Assembly: GCA_037954325.1 (NCBI GenBank)
Contig: JBBMNZ010000001.1
Coordinates: 23,766,258 to 23,830,257 of the forward strand
Direction of reading: 5' to 3'
Source of the DNA: Fistularia commersonii
Taxonomy: Eukaryota; Chordata; Actinopteri; Syngnathiformes; Fistulariidae
Length of the DNA: 64,000 bases
Positions 12,157-22,855 of this stretch are shown one piece after another. Positions within the stretch are counted from its first letter, which is position 1. Each line of letters begins with the position of its first letter. Below the pieces are notes generated by a model. That model saw only the letters and a program-made list of their open reading frames with translations. It did no database searches and had not been told where the DNA came from. The position numbers were made by a program, and so were the translations under genes.

Positions 12157-12398
12157 TGTTCCCTTTTTTTGGTCACCAATGGCTACCAGGAGGAGGTGAG
12201 GGCAAGAGGAGCGAAGTGAACTCGGTGGAGCAGCAGTTATGCATGACAATTCTTTTGTAGTTAAGTTTGGTTTTATAACCCGCAGAGAATATATACTGTT
12301 AACAGGAGCGGGGAAGGAAACAACCATGGAGAATTCAGCAAGACATTGCGTTTAGACTTATTTGTGTTTGTGTGTGTGTGTGTGTGGGGGGGGGTTTG
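11894..12398. repeat. 263-bp tandem duplication, two units
   Basis: Units start at 11894 and 12157, each with TGTTCCCTTTTTTTGGTCAC, and run through GGCTACC, GCAGCAGTTATGCATGAC and TTGGTTTTATAACCCGCAGA to a (GT)n run. Outside the GT arrays I count roughly 15 differences in about 200 aligned bases plus small indels, so the duplication is not recent. The first unit ends in a long GT array, the second in a short one followed by a G run. The minus-strand frame is open in both units, but the differences mostly change amino acids, so I do not treat it as coding. Confidence 0.85.
12101..12156. repeat. (GT)n microsatellite
   Basis: About 22 pure GT units followed by interrupted GT/AT units. It forms the junction between the two copies of the 263-bp duplication. 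Confidence 0.95.
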
Positions 12399-15130
12399 TG
12401 TGGATTTGGTCTTACCTCAGTCTCAGACTGCTTTGGTCTCGTCTCGGTCAGTTCTTACAGTTGTCTTGGCTATGTTGTGTTTTTGGGGGGATTTTGATCA
12501 TCTGTACAGGAGAGGGGGGTCTTTGGCTTTTTTGTTTGTTCCCTCTACAATGTACTATTTCACTGGTTGTCCCTCCCTCACCGTTTGGTCTGCAATTGCC
12601 TCCTTTTTGCCCTTCGCAGCTCAGTGACTCATGAACAACTCCTTTAGCAAATTACTAGAGGTGCTTCTCAGGCAGACAGGTTAGCAGAAATGCTCACCCC
12701 CCTTCACCATATTCCATGGGTACATGACAGTTTAAGAACCTAAGATACAAAATCTACAAAATATTTCATCATCTGGGATTTAAATTAACCATGATTTCTA
12801 CTAAACAAGGTGAGTATCATCACATCCCTCCTGTCCAATAATGCTTTGTCATGACCTCTTCTTTTGTGGGATGTGGGAACTCTCCAGTCACTTCCACAAC
12901 TTAACAGTGAAACTTTTACTCGTACCTTGTCTGCTGACGTCTGCAGACAAAGGGAGAAGTGAAGGAGTAGAAGGGTAGGTCTGTTCTGTGGGTAGGGCTG
13001 GACTCGGAGTGTGGGGGGAGCTCAAGTATGGGAATCTCATGGATATGCAGCTGTTTTTTAGCTAACCCTTGCCAAGAGTCCAAACAGCCCTCACGTCCCT
13101 CCCTTGTTCATATAAGCTTTGCTGGGCAAATCCTTATACCAGGGAAGTCTGGGAGTAAAGTATGGTTCCCTTCAAATATGGACTAACTGACTTTGTCTAA
13201 AGCCTCGGTTTTTTTCCATCATTCCACCCGAGTCGCCGCTCATCCTGGAACACCTTTGACCACTATAACACAATTCCTTACAGCTGCCGGAGTCAAGGGT
13301 GGGTATTGGGATCCAATACCTGCATCTCACTACCCCTCCATTCCCCTGTGGTGTAGAAATCCCCCTGTCTCAAGTGCCACAGCCCTTTTTGTCAAACCAC
13401 TCCGGCCTCTCATCGCACGCAGCCTCAACATCCCTTCACTCCTACCTCTTCTGAACCCCCTGCCCCTGCTAATACTACCTCTTTCACACATGTGCATGAG
13501 CTCTTCCATCATTGCTGGAGTAGCGGTGGAGTATGCCGAACTTGTGGAGGACCGAACAGAGAGAGACCCTCTGTCCTGCCTCCCCACAGACCCTTCTCCG
13601 AATGTGCCATTAACCTACTAATGGGCACCACATCCCCCAGGGTTTGACAGTTTCATTTGTTCTGAAAGGAAAGAGCTGCTATAAATAGTGACACCTACAA
13701 CACTGCAACTGCGTTTTTCATTTGTTTCTCCGCATGCCGAGCAGGTGCAGGACTCTACTTTGTTGTTGGGAAAAATGAGGCCGTAGACTAAGCATTGATG
13801 AAGGAGCAACAAACAATATCATGAAGAGAGTCTTCAGCATGTGAAAAACCGCAGGGGCCAAATATTCTAGGGTGATGGGTAGAAGATTGCATTTAAGGGG
13901 TTTAACTTGATACCTAATCCTGGCCTTTGGTAATCCTCGGCTCTCCAACGGGCACTTGTGATTATATCCTCGGGGACCTGCTTCAACGGTATACATGAAT
14001 CCGAATTTTTTTTCCCCGAGACGTGTCAGGACCATGTCTCCCATAAGCAGAAGCAATGCAGAGCTTGGTACACTAAGACTGAGAAAGAAATGAGTTGTTT
14101 CCTGCTTCCAGGTTTTGGATTTTGGGGCATATAGTATTCCGTCACAGGTTACCAATGGATCATGGCAAAGTCAGGGCGGTGCTGGAGTTGGGTTAAGTGC
14201 ATTTGGCTATAGCCCTACGTTCAGCTTTAGGGTGGGGTGGAGGGTTCATCTGCTTGTTCCAGGAGGCCCCAACCGGATTAAAAGGCCTTCACCAAGCTAA
14301 AGAGAAAGCAAACCCCCACACCAGTTCTCATTCAATCTGATCCATCTCTGCCTTTCAATGCAAAGGTCTTCAGTGCAGGCCTTACGCGGTGGATAGAACC
14401 CAAACAGACTATGGAAAAATTGTTCACATCACTATTGCTGATTTTTATTTTTTTTGTGAAATCCCTTTGAACATAATATCACTTTAAAAGGCACTAAACT
14501 TTTTTATTATATTTTATATGTGACAGTGATCAGTCAGTCAGTGATTTCTCCCACCGACTAATTCCTTAGTATGTGCTTCCAACTTGTCATGATTCTTGCC
14601 AAACTTACTTCATTGTCAGTATTCTTTGATCTCAGCTATCGCTTGTGGTACAAAAATCATTTTAAAGCCTCCATAACATCGATGGTGTCGTAAAATAAAA
14701 TAAAAAATCCTTAACACATCCATTCAGGAATCATAGTAATTGGTAGTACCACAAGATATGCCGGAAGGTTGTCTCACTGAAAAAGGCTGAGAGTCAAATT
14801 CAAAATCAAATGATGGTTCATCTGCCTCTCGTGTCAGGGGAGCAAGGAAGAAACTTCTGAGGATGAAATATAAAGCATTCCCTGTCAGCTAATTGCAAAA
14901 GAAGCTTAAACACTCATAATTAGCCTTTTCTATTGTAATCACAAAGGCATGTCAAAGCTAAATTTGAAAAGTCATCCCCAGACGGGAATCCATTCAGAGG
15001 CATGAACTGGTTTCAAATGGTAATGACTAATATCCCAGTTATGTATGTACATGGTATGTATGTTTTATATATACATATATATATATTACATTATTACATT
15101 ACATTATATATATATACACACACTCACACT

Positions 15131-15169
<39 letters not shown>

Positions 15170-15395
15170 GTATATACACACACACACACACATATGTCTA
15201 ATGGCATCTTCTTTTGTGGTCATTACAGTTGTGCCTGGCAGGCTGTAACTTCAGAACTGTTTGTTCTCCAGTCACTTCATGAAAACCGCTAATATTCCAA
15301 ACTACATTTTGGGAAACCCAACCAATTCACTGGGCTAATATGGGATTTTTGGTCGTTTTGTTAATGCATCCAAACCTAAATATGTTGAGATAAAG
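12399..15395. other. Non-coding stretch with spurious longer open frames
   Basis: Open frames at 13193-13621 (+, 142 codons) and 13718-14155 (-, 145 codons) lack recognisable domains or splice context, and I do not call them genes. The segment 14860-15010 is AT-rich with TAATTAGCC and CAGCTAATTGC motifs and could be a conserved non-coding element. No transposon ends seen. Confidence 0.5.
15065..15195. repeat. Compound (TA)n/(CA)n microsatellite
   Basis: Alternating blocks of AT and AC dinucleotides with short ATTAC interruptions. Several blocks are self-complementary. Confidence 0.95.
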
Positions 15396-15655
15396 GGTGA
15401 CATGTTGTAGCGGTGGTTAATACACCAAACTCCAAATCTGCATGTTCTCTCCGTGTCTACTTGCGTTTTCTACTGGTTTTCTGGTTTCCTCCAACAGACC
15501 CAAAACACAAAGACGGTTTGCTCAAGACCACAAATTTTGAGACTGGAAGGACTGATTGGTTGCATGCCTCTCGTCCAATGACAGCTGGGATAAGCTCCAA
15601 CCACCGTAAGTGCAGGATAAGCGCTGCATATAATGAATGAATGAGTGAATAGATA
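15396..15655 (+). mobile_element. SINE-A copy, plus strand, B-box segment deleted
   Basis: The copy starts with a weak head (GTAGCGGTGGTTAATAC), skips the B-box part and resumes at TGCATGTTCTCTCCGTGTCT. It continues through the body to GACAGCTGGGATAAGCTCC and GCAGGATAAGCGCTGC, with a (GAAT)-like tail. It lies tail to tail with the next copy. Confidence 0.75.
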
Positions 15656-15701
15656 AAGCAACCAGGCCCTGGTAGCTTTATCAGCAGCGCTCTCTCAGCC
15701 C

Positions 15702-16015
15702 TTCATCCATCCATCCATCCATCCATCCATCCATCCATCCATCCATCCATCCATCCATCCATCCACCGTCTGCCACTTCACCTGCACTCAGGGTTGCAGG
15801 GGATGCTGGAGCCTATCCCATCTGTCATCAGGTGTGAGGCGGGGTACACCCTGGACTACTTGCCAGTCAATTGCATGTCCACATATACAGACAGACAAGC
15901 ATTCACTCACTCTATCAGGGCAATTTTTCCCAATTTTTTCCAATTAATCTACTGCAAACCCACAAAAACCCATGCAGAACAAATAACCCATCATTTATCC
16001 TCTTAATTTTCAGCT
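15702..16015 (-). mobile_element. SINE-A copy, minus strand, with (ATCC)n tail
   Basis: The array (ATCC)n at 15704-15765 is the reverse of the family's (GGAT)n tail. It is followed by GGGGATGCTGGAGCCTATCC and GGTGTGAGGCGGGGTACACC, the end module of SINE-A read in reverse, then part of the body. The head is missing near 16015. The microsatellite here arose from the retroposon tail. Confidence 0.8.
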
Positions 16016-17115
16016 GTAAGTTCCCAAATAATTCATTGGTGAGGAAGACAGTTCAGTTCTTTGAATCAGGAAATCCAATTTTGAACTCTGGCAGTAGTGG
16101 CAGAACTCAGAACAGTAAATAGGCAGAACAATCCACTCTCGCCCTGAAAATTGACAGGACATAAGAGAGAGAAGCCCAGATGTCAAGATAAATATAGGCG
16201 GAGGAGGGGGGCAAGCCGAAGACCGTATGAGTCTTTCAGTCTAATGTGTTTCAGTATCAGCAGGAGATGAAGAAAGAAATGTTTGCAACTTGTGACAAAT
16301 CTTTTCAAGGCAGAAAGCTAGGAAATGGGATAGCGTTGTGAAAAGTATATGTGAGTAGGATCTAAGTGGTTGAGGTGCGAGAGCTACCTGACAACCCTGG
16401 GGCGTCAGATGGATGTTGACAATGTACACAGCGAGCGCAGTAAGCAGTGGCAGGATTCTCATTACCATTCATCAGAGGCTGATAGATGGACCTAGTAGGC
16501 CAAAAAACAAGTGAGCAAGGAGGTTAGAGGGAGGAGGGACGCAATAATTTATTCTTTGATGAAACATAAGACTCATAATTCAGCCATTCATTACTATGTC
16601 TTTACCCCGACCCCTGTGCTGAAGCGCATGTGTTTCACAAAAGTGCGATTTTTGGTTTCCTAGGATCAGGGAAACCCAGGTGATCAAGTTCCTTTGCTTC
16701 TGGAGCATCAAATGTTGCAACATGAACACACATATACAAAGTAAAACACACACACACACACACTCATCTTTCAGTCTTTGTAATTAAGCCGTCATCATTG
16801 ATCATTGAGGTATTTTGGCCGTGTAACTGAATACCAGCAGTAACGTATCTTTCATTGAAATATTTCTTGCAAATTAAATGTGTCCATCTTTCTTTTGTGC
16901 GCATGTGCGCATACAATTCTGTGTGAGTGTGGGGTCGTGTTTCCAAGGCTACACTGATGGGCTCACAGGCTGCTTGTAGCGGTCCATTAGAGATCAATGG
17001 AATCCCTGCTCCTAATTCCTACCATCAAGACGCCGCTGATCCTTATCTACAGTGCAGAAGATGCAGTGAAAGGCATTTCATTCAGGCACACACACACATG
17101 CCCCCCGCCCACCAC

Positions 17116-17116
<1 letters not shown>

Positions 17117-17147
<31 letters not shown>
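17117..17147. repeat. (CA)n microsatellite
   Basis: About 15 CA units following a C-rich run. Confidence 0.95.
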
Positions 17148-17148
<1 letters not shown>

Positions 17149-17722
17149 CGTACATACATTGTGCAGGGAGAACATCCCCATACATGTGAGTATATTCATC
17201 CCTGCAGGTATACAAAGAATTCTCCGGGCTGTCAGGTGCAAATGTGTGCAGTGAATGGGGAAGAGATGAATTTCTATTGAAGTCTGAAGCAGAGATCTTC
17301 ATTGCAGTGAATGGGCCCTGAGGTGACGGCGGTGAAAGATGGACTGGCTGAGCGCGGCTCATTCACACAGCTCGCAGACACCGGCAGACACACTGCAAGA
17401 CAAGAGATGCTGTCAGATTGATGGAGCTCGAACGGAGCTACTCTATAATGTAACTGGTCTGGGGTGATACTTTGATCACCGCCCGGCAAAACAAAGCAAG
17501 CGATCGGTTTAGGAAAAGCCGGCAAGCGTCCAGTGGCCATGAAAACAATTTGTTGTGATCGAGACCTTCCTAACCCTCAGATTGGCCCGGTCGGATGTTT
17601 TGGAGTTGGACTTCCTCGGCTGACTTTTTAAAATCCTCTGAGAAACTTTTACAGAAATGGCAAAAAAAAAAAAAAAGTTGAAAATGAAATCTTAGTCGCA
17701 TTATCTCTCGGTACGCAGCAGG

Positions 17723-17749
17723 GTTTTTTTTTTTTTTTTTTTTTTTTTG
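17723..17749. repeat. Poly-T tract
   Basis: A run of about 26 T residues; an A tract sits 60-70 bases upstream (about 17660-17674), so the two could pair as an inverted repeat. I find no retroposon body attached. Confidence 0.85.
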
Positions 17750-18039
17750 TGGGGCAGACGTTTGAAAAAAACAGCTGAAAATGCACCCGATACTCATTTG
17801 GAAAACAATTGTATAAAGCCGAAGCGGATTTGGATAGAATTTCCACATTACGCGTCCCACGTGCACGGCCCCCGGACACGGAGGACTTTGGTTTTCAGAC
17901 GGGGATCCCGCCGACAGCCGGACGGAAACAGGGTTATGTAGATCATGATAGATGACCTCTCTTGTTCACTGTCTGGGTGAGAAGGGCAAAACCTCTGCAA
18001 GATAATTGCGTTATCTCGAGTTACTTGTCGGACTGCTGC

Positions 18040-18063
18040 GTGTGTGTGTGTGTGTGTGTGTGT
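18040..18063. repeat. (GT)n microsatellite
   Basis: About 11 GT units, uninterrupted. Confidence 0.95.
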
Positions 18064-19189
18064 CAGTATGGTTCTGGTCGCTTATCACTTGTACTTCCAG
18101 TCGCCTTCATGCTCTGTAATCCGAAGAGCTGCGTTACTCTTGGAGTAAAGCGATATGGTAGTAAACAGCATTGCTTGTACAGGAAGAAGAGGGATCTAGA
18201 TTTCGCAGATGATCTCCAGCTGCGGTAACGAAACCTTGGTCCAAAACAGCGTTGGGCGGGGGGACATCCTTCCCTTTTGTCCCTTTTTTTTTTCCTCTTC
18301 ATCCCTGTGCTTTTTTTATTTCCTGTTTTCTCTCAGCCTCTGATTCATCGCACCCATTCTTTTCGAAGCCTGCTCTCCTCTTCATCTCCTCCCGTTTCCT
18401 GCTGTTTTTTTAATTTATTTTTAGGCCGTTTTTCGTCACATGCGCGAAGAAGGTGAATGAAAAGTCGAAAAAGACACCTGGCTTTTTTTTTTTCTTTTAT
18501 CTTTTTGACTTCATCTTGTGCAATCACAGGCTGCCCTTTTTTTTTTTTTTTTTTTTTTTAGGCAGTTCAGCCTCCCTCAAAGACAAGTTATCAACCGCGG
18601 TGGAAATGTCAGACACATTTTTTGTAAAAATTACAACCAGGCCACATTTTCTGTAGCACAGCAGAAGCAGCTGTAGACACAAAAGACCGAGTTGGCGCAG
18701 TTGAAAAACATCTTCAAGATTATTTCCTGCAGGAAGTCCACAGTTTAATCCCTTGAACAATCAACCAATTTGGCTATTGAAGAATTTTCACAATAAGGCT
18801 CAGCCCTTTTTTTTTTTTTTTTCTTCTTGTTGTTTCACGTACTTGGTGCTTTTGAAGCCCCCAGAGGTCTCGGAAGTTTGAGATTAATTACTTTTCTTTT
18901 CCGGTTGAGCAAATTAAAGACAGCTCAGATGAGGGTTTCATCACTTAATCAACTAATGAGCTTCAACATCCCCTCCGCCACACACATGCACACACACATG
19001 CACACACACCCGGCCTTATCATTAGAAGGCATTTTACCCTCATTTCAGCTTTCTGAAAATCATTCAGTCACACTGACTAAAAACAGAAAAAAGGGTTCAT
19101 TCTATTGCTGGAAAAATAGATTTATAGATAGAGTTGTTCTTTGATGGAAGGCCAAAGTTGCTGCTGAAGTAGGAGCGTCCTCAGCTCAA

Positions 19190-19340
19190 CCCCCCACAGG
19201 TCTGCTTGCAAGCGGCTGTCGTTCACCCCCGGGGCAGGGAAGGCCCGCGCCCTCGCTCTTTGCCGGAGCGGAGCGGCACCGAGCTCTCGCTGCGGAGAAA
19301 CCGCAGAGACGCAGGAGTCTGATAAGAGCGAAATAAACCG
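19190..19340. promoter_or_regulatory. CpG-rich patch, possible regulatory element
   Basis: A short GC- and CpG-rich island (GCCCGCGCCCTCGC, GGAGCGGAGCGGCACCG, AACCGCCGAGTC) stands out in AT-rich surroundings. No TATA box, open frame or splice donor links it to a gene. It could be an enhancer or a small CpG island, or chance; this rests on composition only. Confidence 0.25.
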
Positions 19341-20216
19341 CCGAGTCTGGCTAAAAGGAAGCGTTTCATTCCAGCAAGTGTGGGAAAGAGTGATGTCATG
19401 GGAAAAAAAAGTTTTGTGATGGGAAAAAAAAAGGAACGTCTATAATGCTGAGAAACAAGGGAGTGTACTGAAGAGATTTTAATTAAAATGGACTCTTGAT
19501 GGGATTATTTTTGAATTGGAAGATTTTTTTTCTTTTTTTTTTTTTTTGTTTTTGTGTAAGTCAGTCTGACCTTGAGTTAGCTTGACCGCGACCAACCTGA
19601 TCGTCTGACAGAGGCAATCAGCCCCGTTGCTTCCGGTCAATCTATCTTACATGCCTCCCCTCCCTCTGACCACCTCTCCATCTGTCTGCCCCCCCCCCCC
19701 CTCGCCCTCTCTTACCTCCCCCGCCTCCTTCTGTTGTCTCGGTAACCCCTCTGTCCATCTCTCCATCCGCGGTCCTGCTCGGTGCTGAGAGACTGATGAA
19801 AAGATCGAGCTATTCTTCATGGGCTTCACCCCGATTCTCATCACATCTCTAATCCGCTGGACCCGGCAATCGCCCCTTTCAGCTCGGTCCAATGTCCCCT
19901 ATGTGTGTCCCTGCGCTCATGCATGCATGTGTGTGTGTGTGTGTTGGTGGGTGCGGGTGTGTGTGCAGCTTTAGATTGATAAACCCGTAGTTTCTCTTAT
20001 CCCGTTCTGGCTACAATGATTCTTAGAGGAACTATAACCGCTTTCTTTCTCTTTCCATTTCTCTTCGTTCCGAAGGCTTCCCAAGTGCACGGAAAAAATC
20101 TAAGATTTCAATGTTTGCAATTTTCTGAAAGTAGCTCAAAAAATCCTGATAAACAGCAAGAAATGATCATTAAATCCAGGAAAATTCACTAGAAACCGAA
20201 TAAGTGATACAACTGT

Positions 20217-20345
20217 GGCTCTGTTGCTCGAGCGAGTGTCCAGGGAATCAGAAGGTTGGCGGTTTAATTCTCGGTTCCTCCTGTTTCCGTGCCGAAGTGT
20301 CATTAGACAAGACAGTCATCCCAAAGTGTGAGAGCATTTACTTTT
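20217..20345 (+). mobile_element. SINE-B fragment (second tRNA-derived SINE family)
   Basis: A tRNA-like head (GGCTCTGTTGCTCGAGCGAG, A-box region) leads to GGTTGGCGGTTTAATTCTCGG, a decayed B box. The family's following block, GCCGAAGTGTCATTAGACAAGACA, comes next. It is truncated after about 130 bases. A longer copy of a related type is at 51517-51760. Too diverged and too long for a functional tRNA. Confidence 0.65.
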
Positions 20346-20639
20346 GATTAAAACTGACCCGTGTTGTAATAAGTCATTTCCTAATGATCATATTGAAATT
20401 CCCCAGATTCTTAAAAAAAAATAGGAGAATAGGTTTTATTGTTGTTATTTGACTGTATTTTTTTTTTCTCCAAATTCACATCACTGCGACAAACTTTGCT
20501 GCGGCTTAGATAAGAAAGAGAATATGATTGCCAGGACAATAGAAAACAAGAAAACCTCTATAAACAGTGGGAACAGATGAGGAAAAACTGCTTTTATCTG
20601 AAATAACTTGTTTTTCCCCCTTGATCAGTGCCTGCATCC

Positions 20640-20905
20640 AGTCAGTCAAATTTTATTTATACGACACCAAATCTTTTGGCCATGTAGAGCAGGTCTGGGC
20701 TGGACTCTTTAAAATGATTTACAGAACAACATTTCCCCATGAGCAACCACTTGGCGACAGTGGGTGAGGAAACAACTTCCTTTAACCGGTACAGAAACCT
20801 CGGAGAAATCCAAGCTCATTGTGGGAGGCCTTTTGCCTCGACCGGTTGGAGTAGAAAGAGAGACGCAAAGCATTAGTATTAATATATCACATTAATATAA
20901 CAGCC
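20640..20905 (+). repeat. Dispersed teleost repeat fragment
   Basis: The order AATTTTATTTATACGACACC, CCCCATGAGCAACCACTTGG, CGACAGTGGGTGAGG, AGAAACCTCGGAGAAATCC and GCCTCGACCGGTTGG matches, from memory, a well-known repeat scattered through teleost genomes. No coding capacity. I leave its class open. Confidence 0.6.
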
Positions 20906-20906
20906 A

Positions 20907-20907
<1 letters not shown>

Positions 20908-20947
<40 letters not shown>

Positions 20948-20950
20948 TAT
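20908..20950. repeat. Poly-A followed by (AT)n
   Basis: About 17 A residues then about 13 AT units, directly abutting the left end of the second MITE copy. An AT array is a natural source of the TA target used by Tc1-type elements. Confidence 0.95.
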
Positions 20951-21232
20951 AGGACTTAGAATATAATTTAGAATATTGTGATCAAGTTCTTTATCTTCTG
21001 TAATGCAATTAAAAAAACAAAAATTACTTTTCCATGATATGCTAATATTTTGAGATAGGAGTTTTGAGTTTTCATAAGATGTAAGCCATAATCAGCAATA
21101 TTAAAATAATAAAAGGCTTGCATTATTTCAGTTGATTTGTAATGAATCCAGAATGTATGACCTTTTTGTTTTTGTCATTGTATTACAGAAGATAAAGAAC
21201 TTTAACACAATATACTTATTTGCTGAGACAGG
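20951..21232. mobile_element. Second Tc1-type MITE copy, core inverted
   Basis: Same length (282 bp) as the copy at 3266-3547 and built from the same arms (TTTAGAATATTGTGATCAAG, TATTACAGAAGATAAAGAAC). The core reads ATAAGATGTAAGCCATAATC, the reverse of the first copy. The arms have diverged (left tip AGGACTTAGAATATAATT), so this copy is older or faster-decaying. It inserted in or beside an (AT)n array. Confidence 0.85.
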
Positions 21233-21553
21233 TATGTGTATTTATATATATATACAAAAGATAACAGCAATGCTAACAGTTACATGAAATACATATATAG
21301 AAAAAACAATAATAGTTGTAATGTTCATAAATAAATTTGTGTGTGAAGGTTTTCCTCCACTGTTTATATTGATGATGGGAAATTGAAGCCTTGTATCCAC
21401 TGTCATGACCTCAATCTACGGTCTAAATCATTTAATACACAATCACAGTGTCACTCAGGTGCCTTCTCTGACCTTGGCGGAGAGGAGCAAGACTTCATTG
21501 CCCAAATGTGCATGGGCACATGCACACGACTAGTGTGCTCCCGCACGTGCGCA

Positions 21554-21556
<3 letters not shown>

Positions 21557-21589
<33 letters not shown>
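21557..21589. repeat. (CA)n microsatellite
   Basis: About 16 CA units. Confidence 0.95.
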
Positions 21590-21591
<2 letters not shown>

Positions 21592-22842
21592 TACCTGCAC
21601 AAGCACATTGTTCACCGGCAAGGTGAACAAGTACACACTTAATGGCCCGGTTCTTTACTGGTACAAATGATCATTGTATTCTTAAGCCGGTGAAAATGTT
21701 ACAGCCAAATATTGGCTCCTGGGATGTGTCGCTGGCAGTTACACGAGCAAATTGTATGTTATTCTAGCTAATCAATGTATTGACCTATCTTTAATGAGAA
21801 CGCATGCAAGTGCGTGGTTCAAACAAGCTCATTCACATGTAAACTGTCAGTGCTCAGAGGTCAACAGGAATTATTTATGAAATGTGGCGGTTCCGTAACT
21901 TCATATTTGCAGTTAAGCTGCTGCGCAAGCCATCATTTGCAGAGCAGCCTATTCTCACTAACTACCACCCTGTGGTGTGCATCTATCCATCAACAGTGCA
22001 GGTCAGGCTCATTTGTTTGTTTAAAGAATATCCATTTCAGTGGGAAAACAGAGCTTGTGTACATTAGCTATTTATAACTGAACATGAACGTCGCTGTGCC
22101 CGCTGGACACAAATGGCCTGCGCTTATGGAGGGCTGTTCATCAAGCTATGGATTGCTATGAGTTGCCGAATCTGAACATACTATTTCTGTTTGTGTTTGT
22201 GCAACAGTGTCATGTTCTCTGCTTTGTATAGCCAGAGTGATTTCTCTCTTGAAAATTTGATGAAGCACAAATCCATGCCGAGATCAATTGGTTTGGGTGT
22301 ACCTTTCAGCAGATCTATACACGACAAAGAACATCGCATTTCCCTCCTCTTTTCTCCGTGCATTTTAACATATTTCTAATCTAAGTTAACATCCTTCTTT
22401 TACATTTTACGCTACTTTTGGAACAGTCTTTTATTTCAACTATAAAACCACACACGAGGTTCTTTGCCGGTGTAATTCTTTACTCTTTCAGCGGTATGTG
22501 AAGCAAACATTAGGAGCTTCTGACTCACTCAGCGGTAAAAAAGTAAAGATTAGCACAGAAAGGTTTTTACCGTTCTAAAAGCCTTCACCAAGCAAAAGTC
22601 AAAGGCCCGGATATATTGTTTTTGACAAATATCTCTAGCCCTGCGATTAGCGAGCCCTTCCTCGCATCTTTTGCCACCGGCGTGTTTAAAAACTATTGTG
22701 GTTCAGCACAAGAGTTAGTTTATCGTCGAACATTTTCACCCCGACAGAATCTTTAGGTGTGTAAAACTGCGAACGCTGAAAATATCAAATGGCAAAATTG
22801 GCAAAAAAATTGCCTTCACATGAAGTTGGTTTATTGGGGTAA

Positions 22843-22855
22843 CCACCAGGTGGCG
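22843..22855 (+). promoter_or_regulatory. Candidate CTCF-binding motif
   Basis: CCACCAGGTGGCG fits the vertebrate CTCF core CCASYAGRKGGCR at every position. A 13-bp match to a degenerate core can occur by chance in 64 kb, so occupancy is only a possibility. Confidence 0.35.

Larger units (their letters stand above)
16016..20216. other. Non-coding stretch, microsatellites and a CpG-rich patch
   Basis: No exon or transposon recognised over about 4.2 kb. It contains (CA)n, poly-T and (GT)n arrays (separate entries) and T tracts at 18480-18560 and 18808-18822. Two patches look non-random: 16940-17070 (GGTCCATTAGAGATCAATGG and neighbours) and the CpG-rich 19190-19340. Confidence 0.5.

Noticed and set aside
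11861..12327. Similar minus-strand peptides in both units of the 263-bp duplication
   Set aside because: Differences between units are mainly amino-acid changing and one frame runs into the GT array, so there is no sign of coding constraint.
13193..13621. 142-codon plus-strand open frame
   Set aside because: Pro/Ser/Leu-rich from C/T-rich DNA, overlapped by a minus-strand frame, no known motif.
13718..14155. 145-codon minus-strand open frame
   Set aside because: No recognisable domain; a frame of this length is expected by chance in this much sequence.
17649..17750. A tract and T tract facing each other, as a possible retroposon or hairpin gene
   Set aside because: No body sequence or duplication; homopolymers only.
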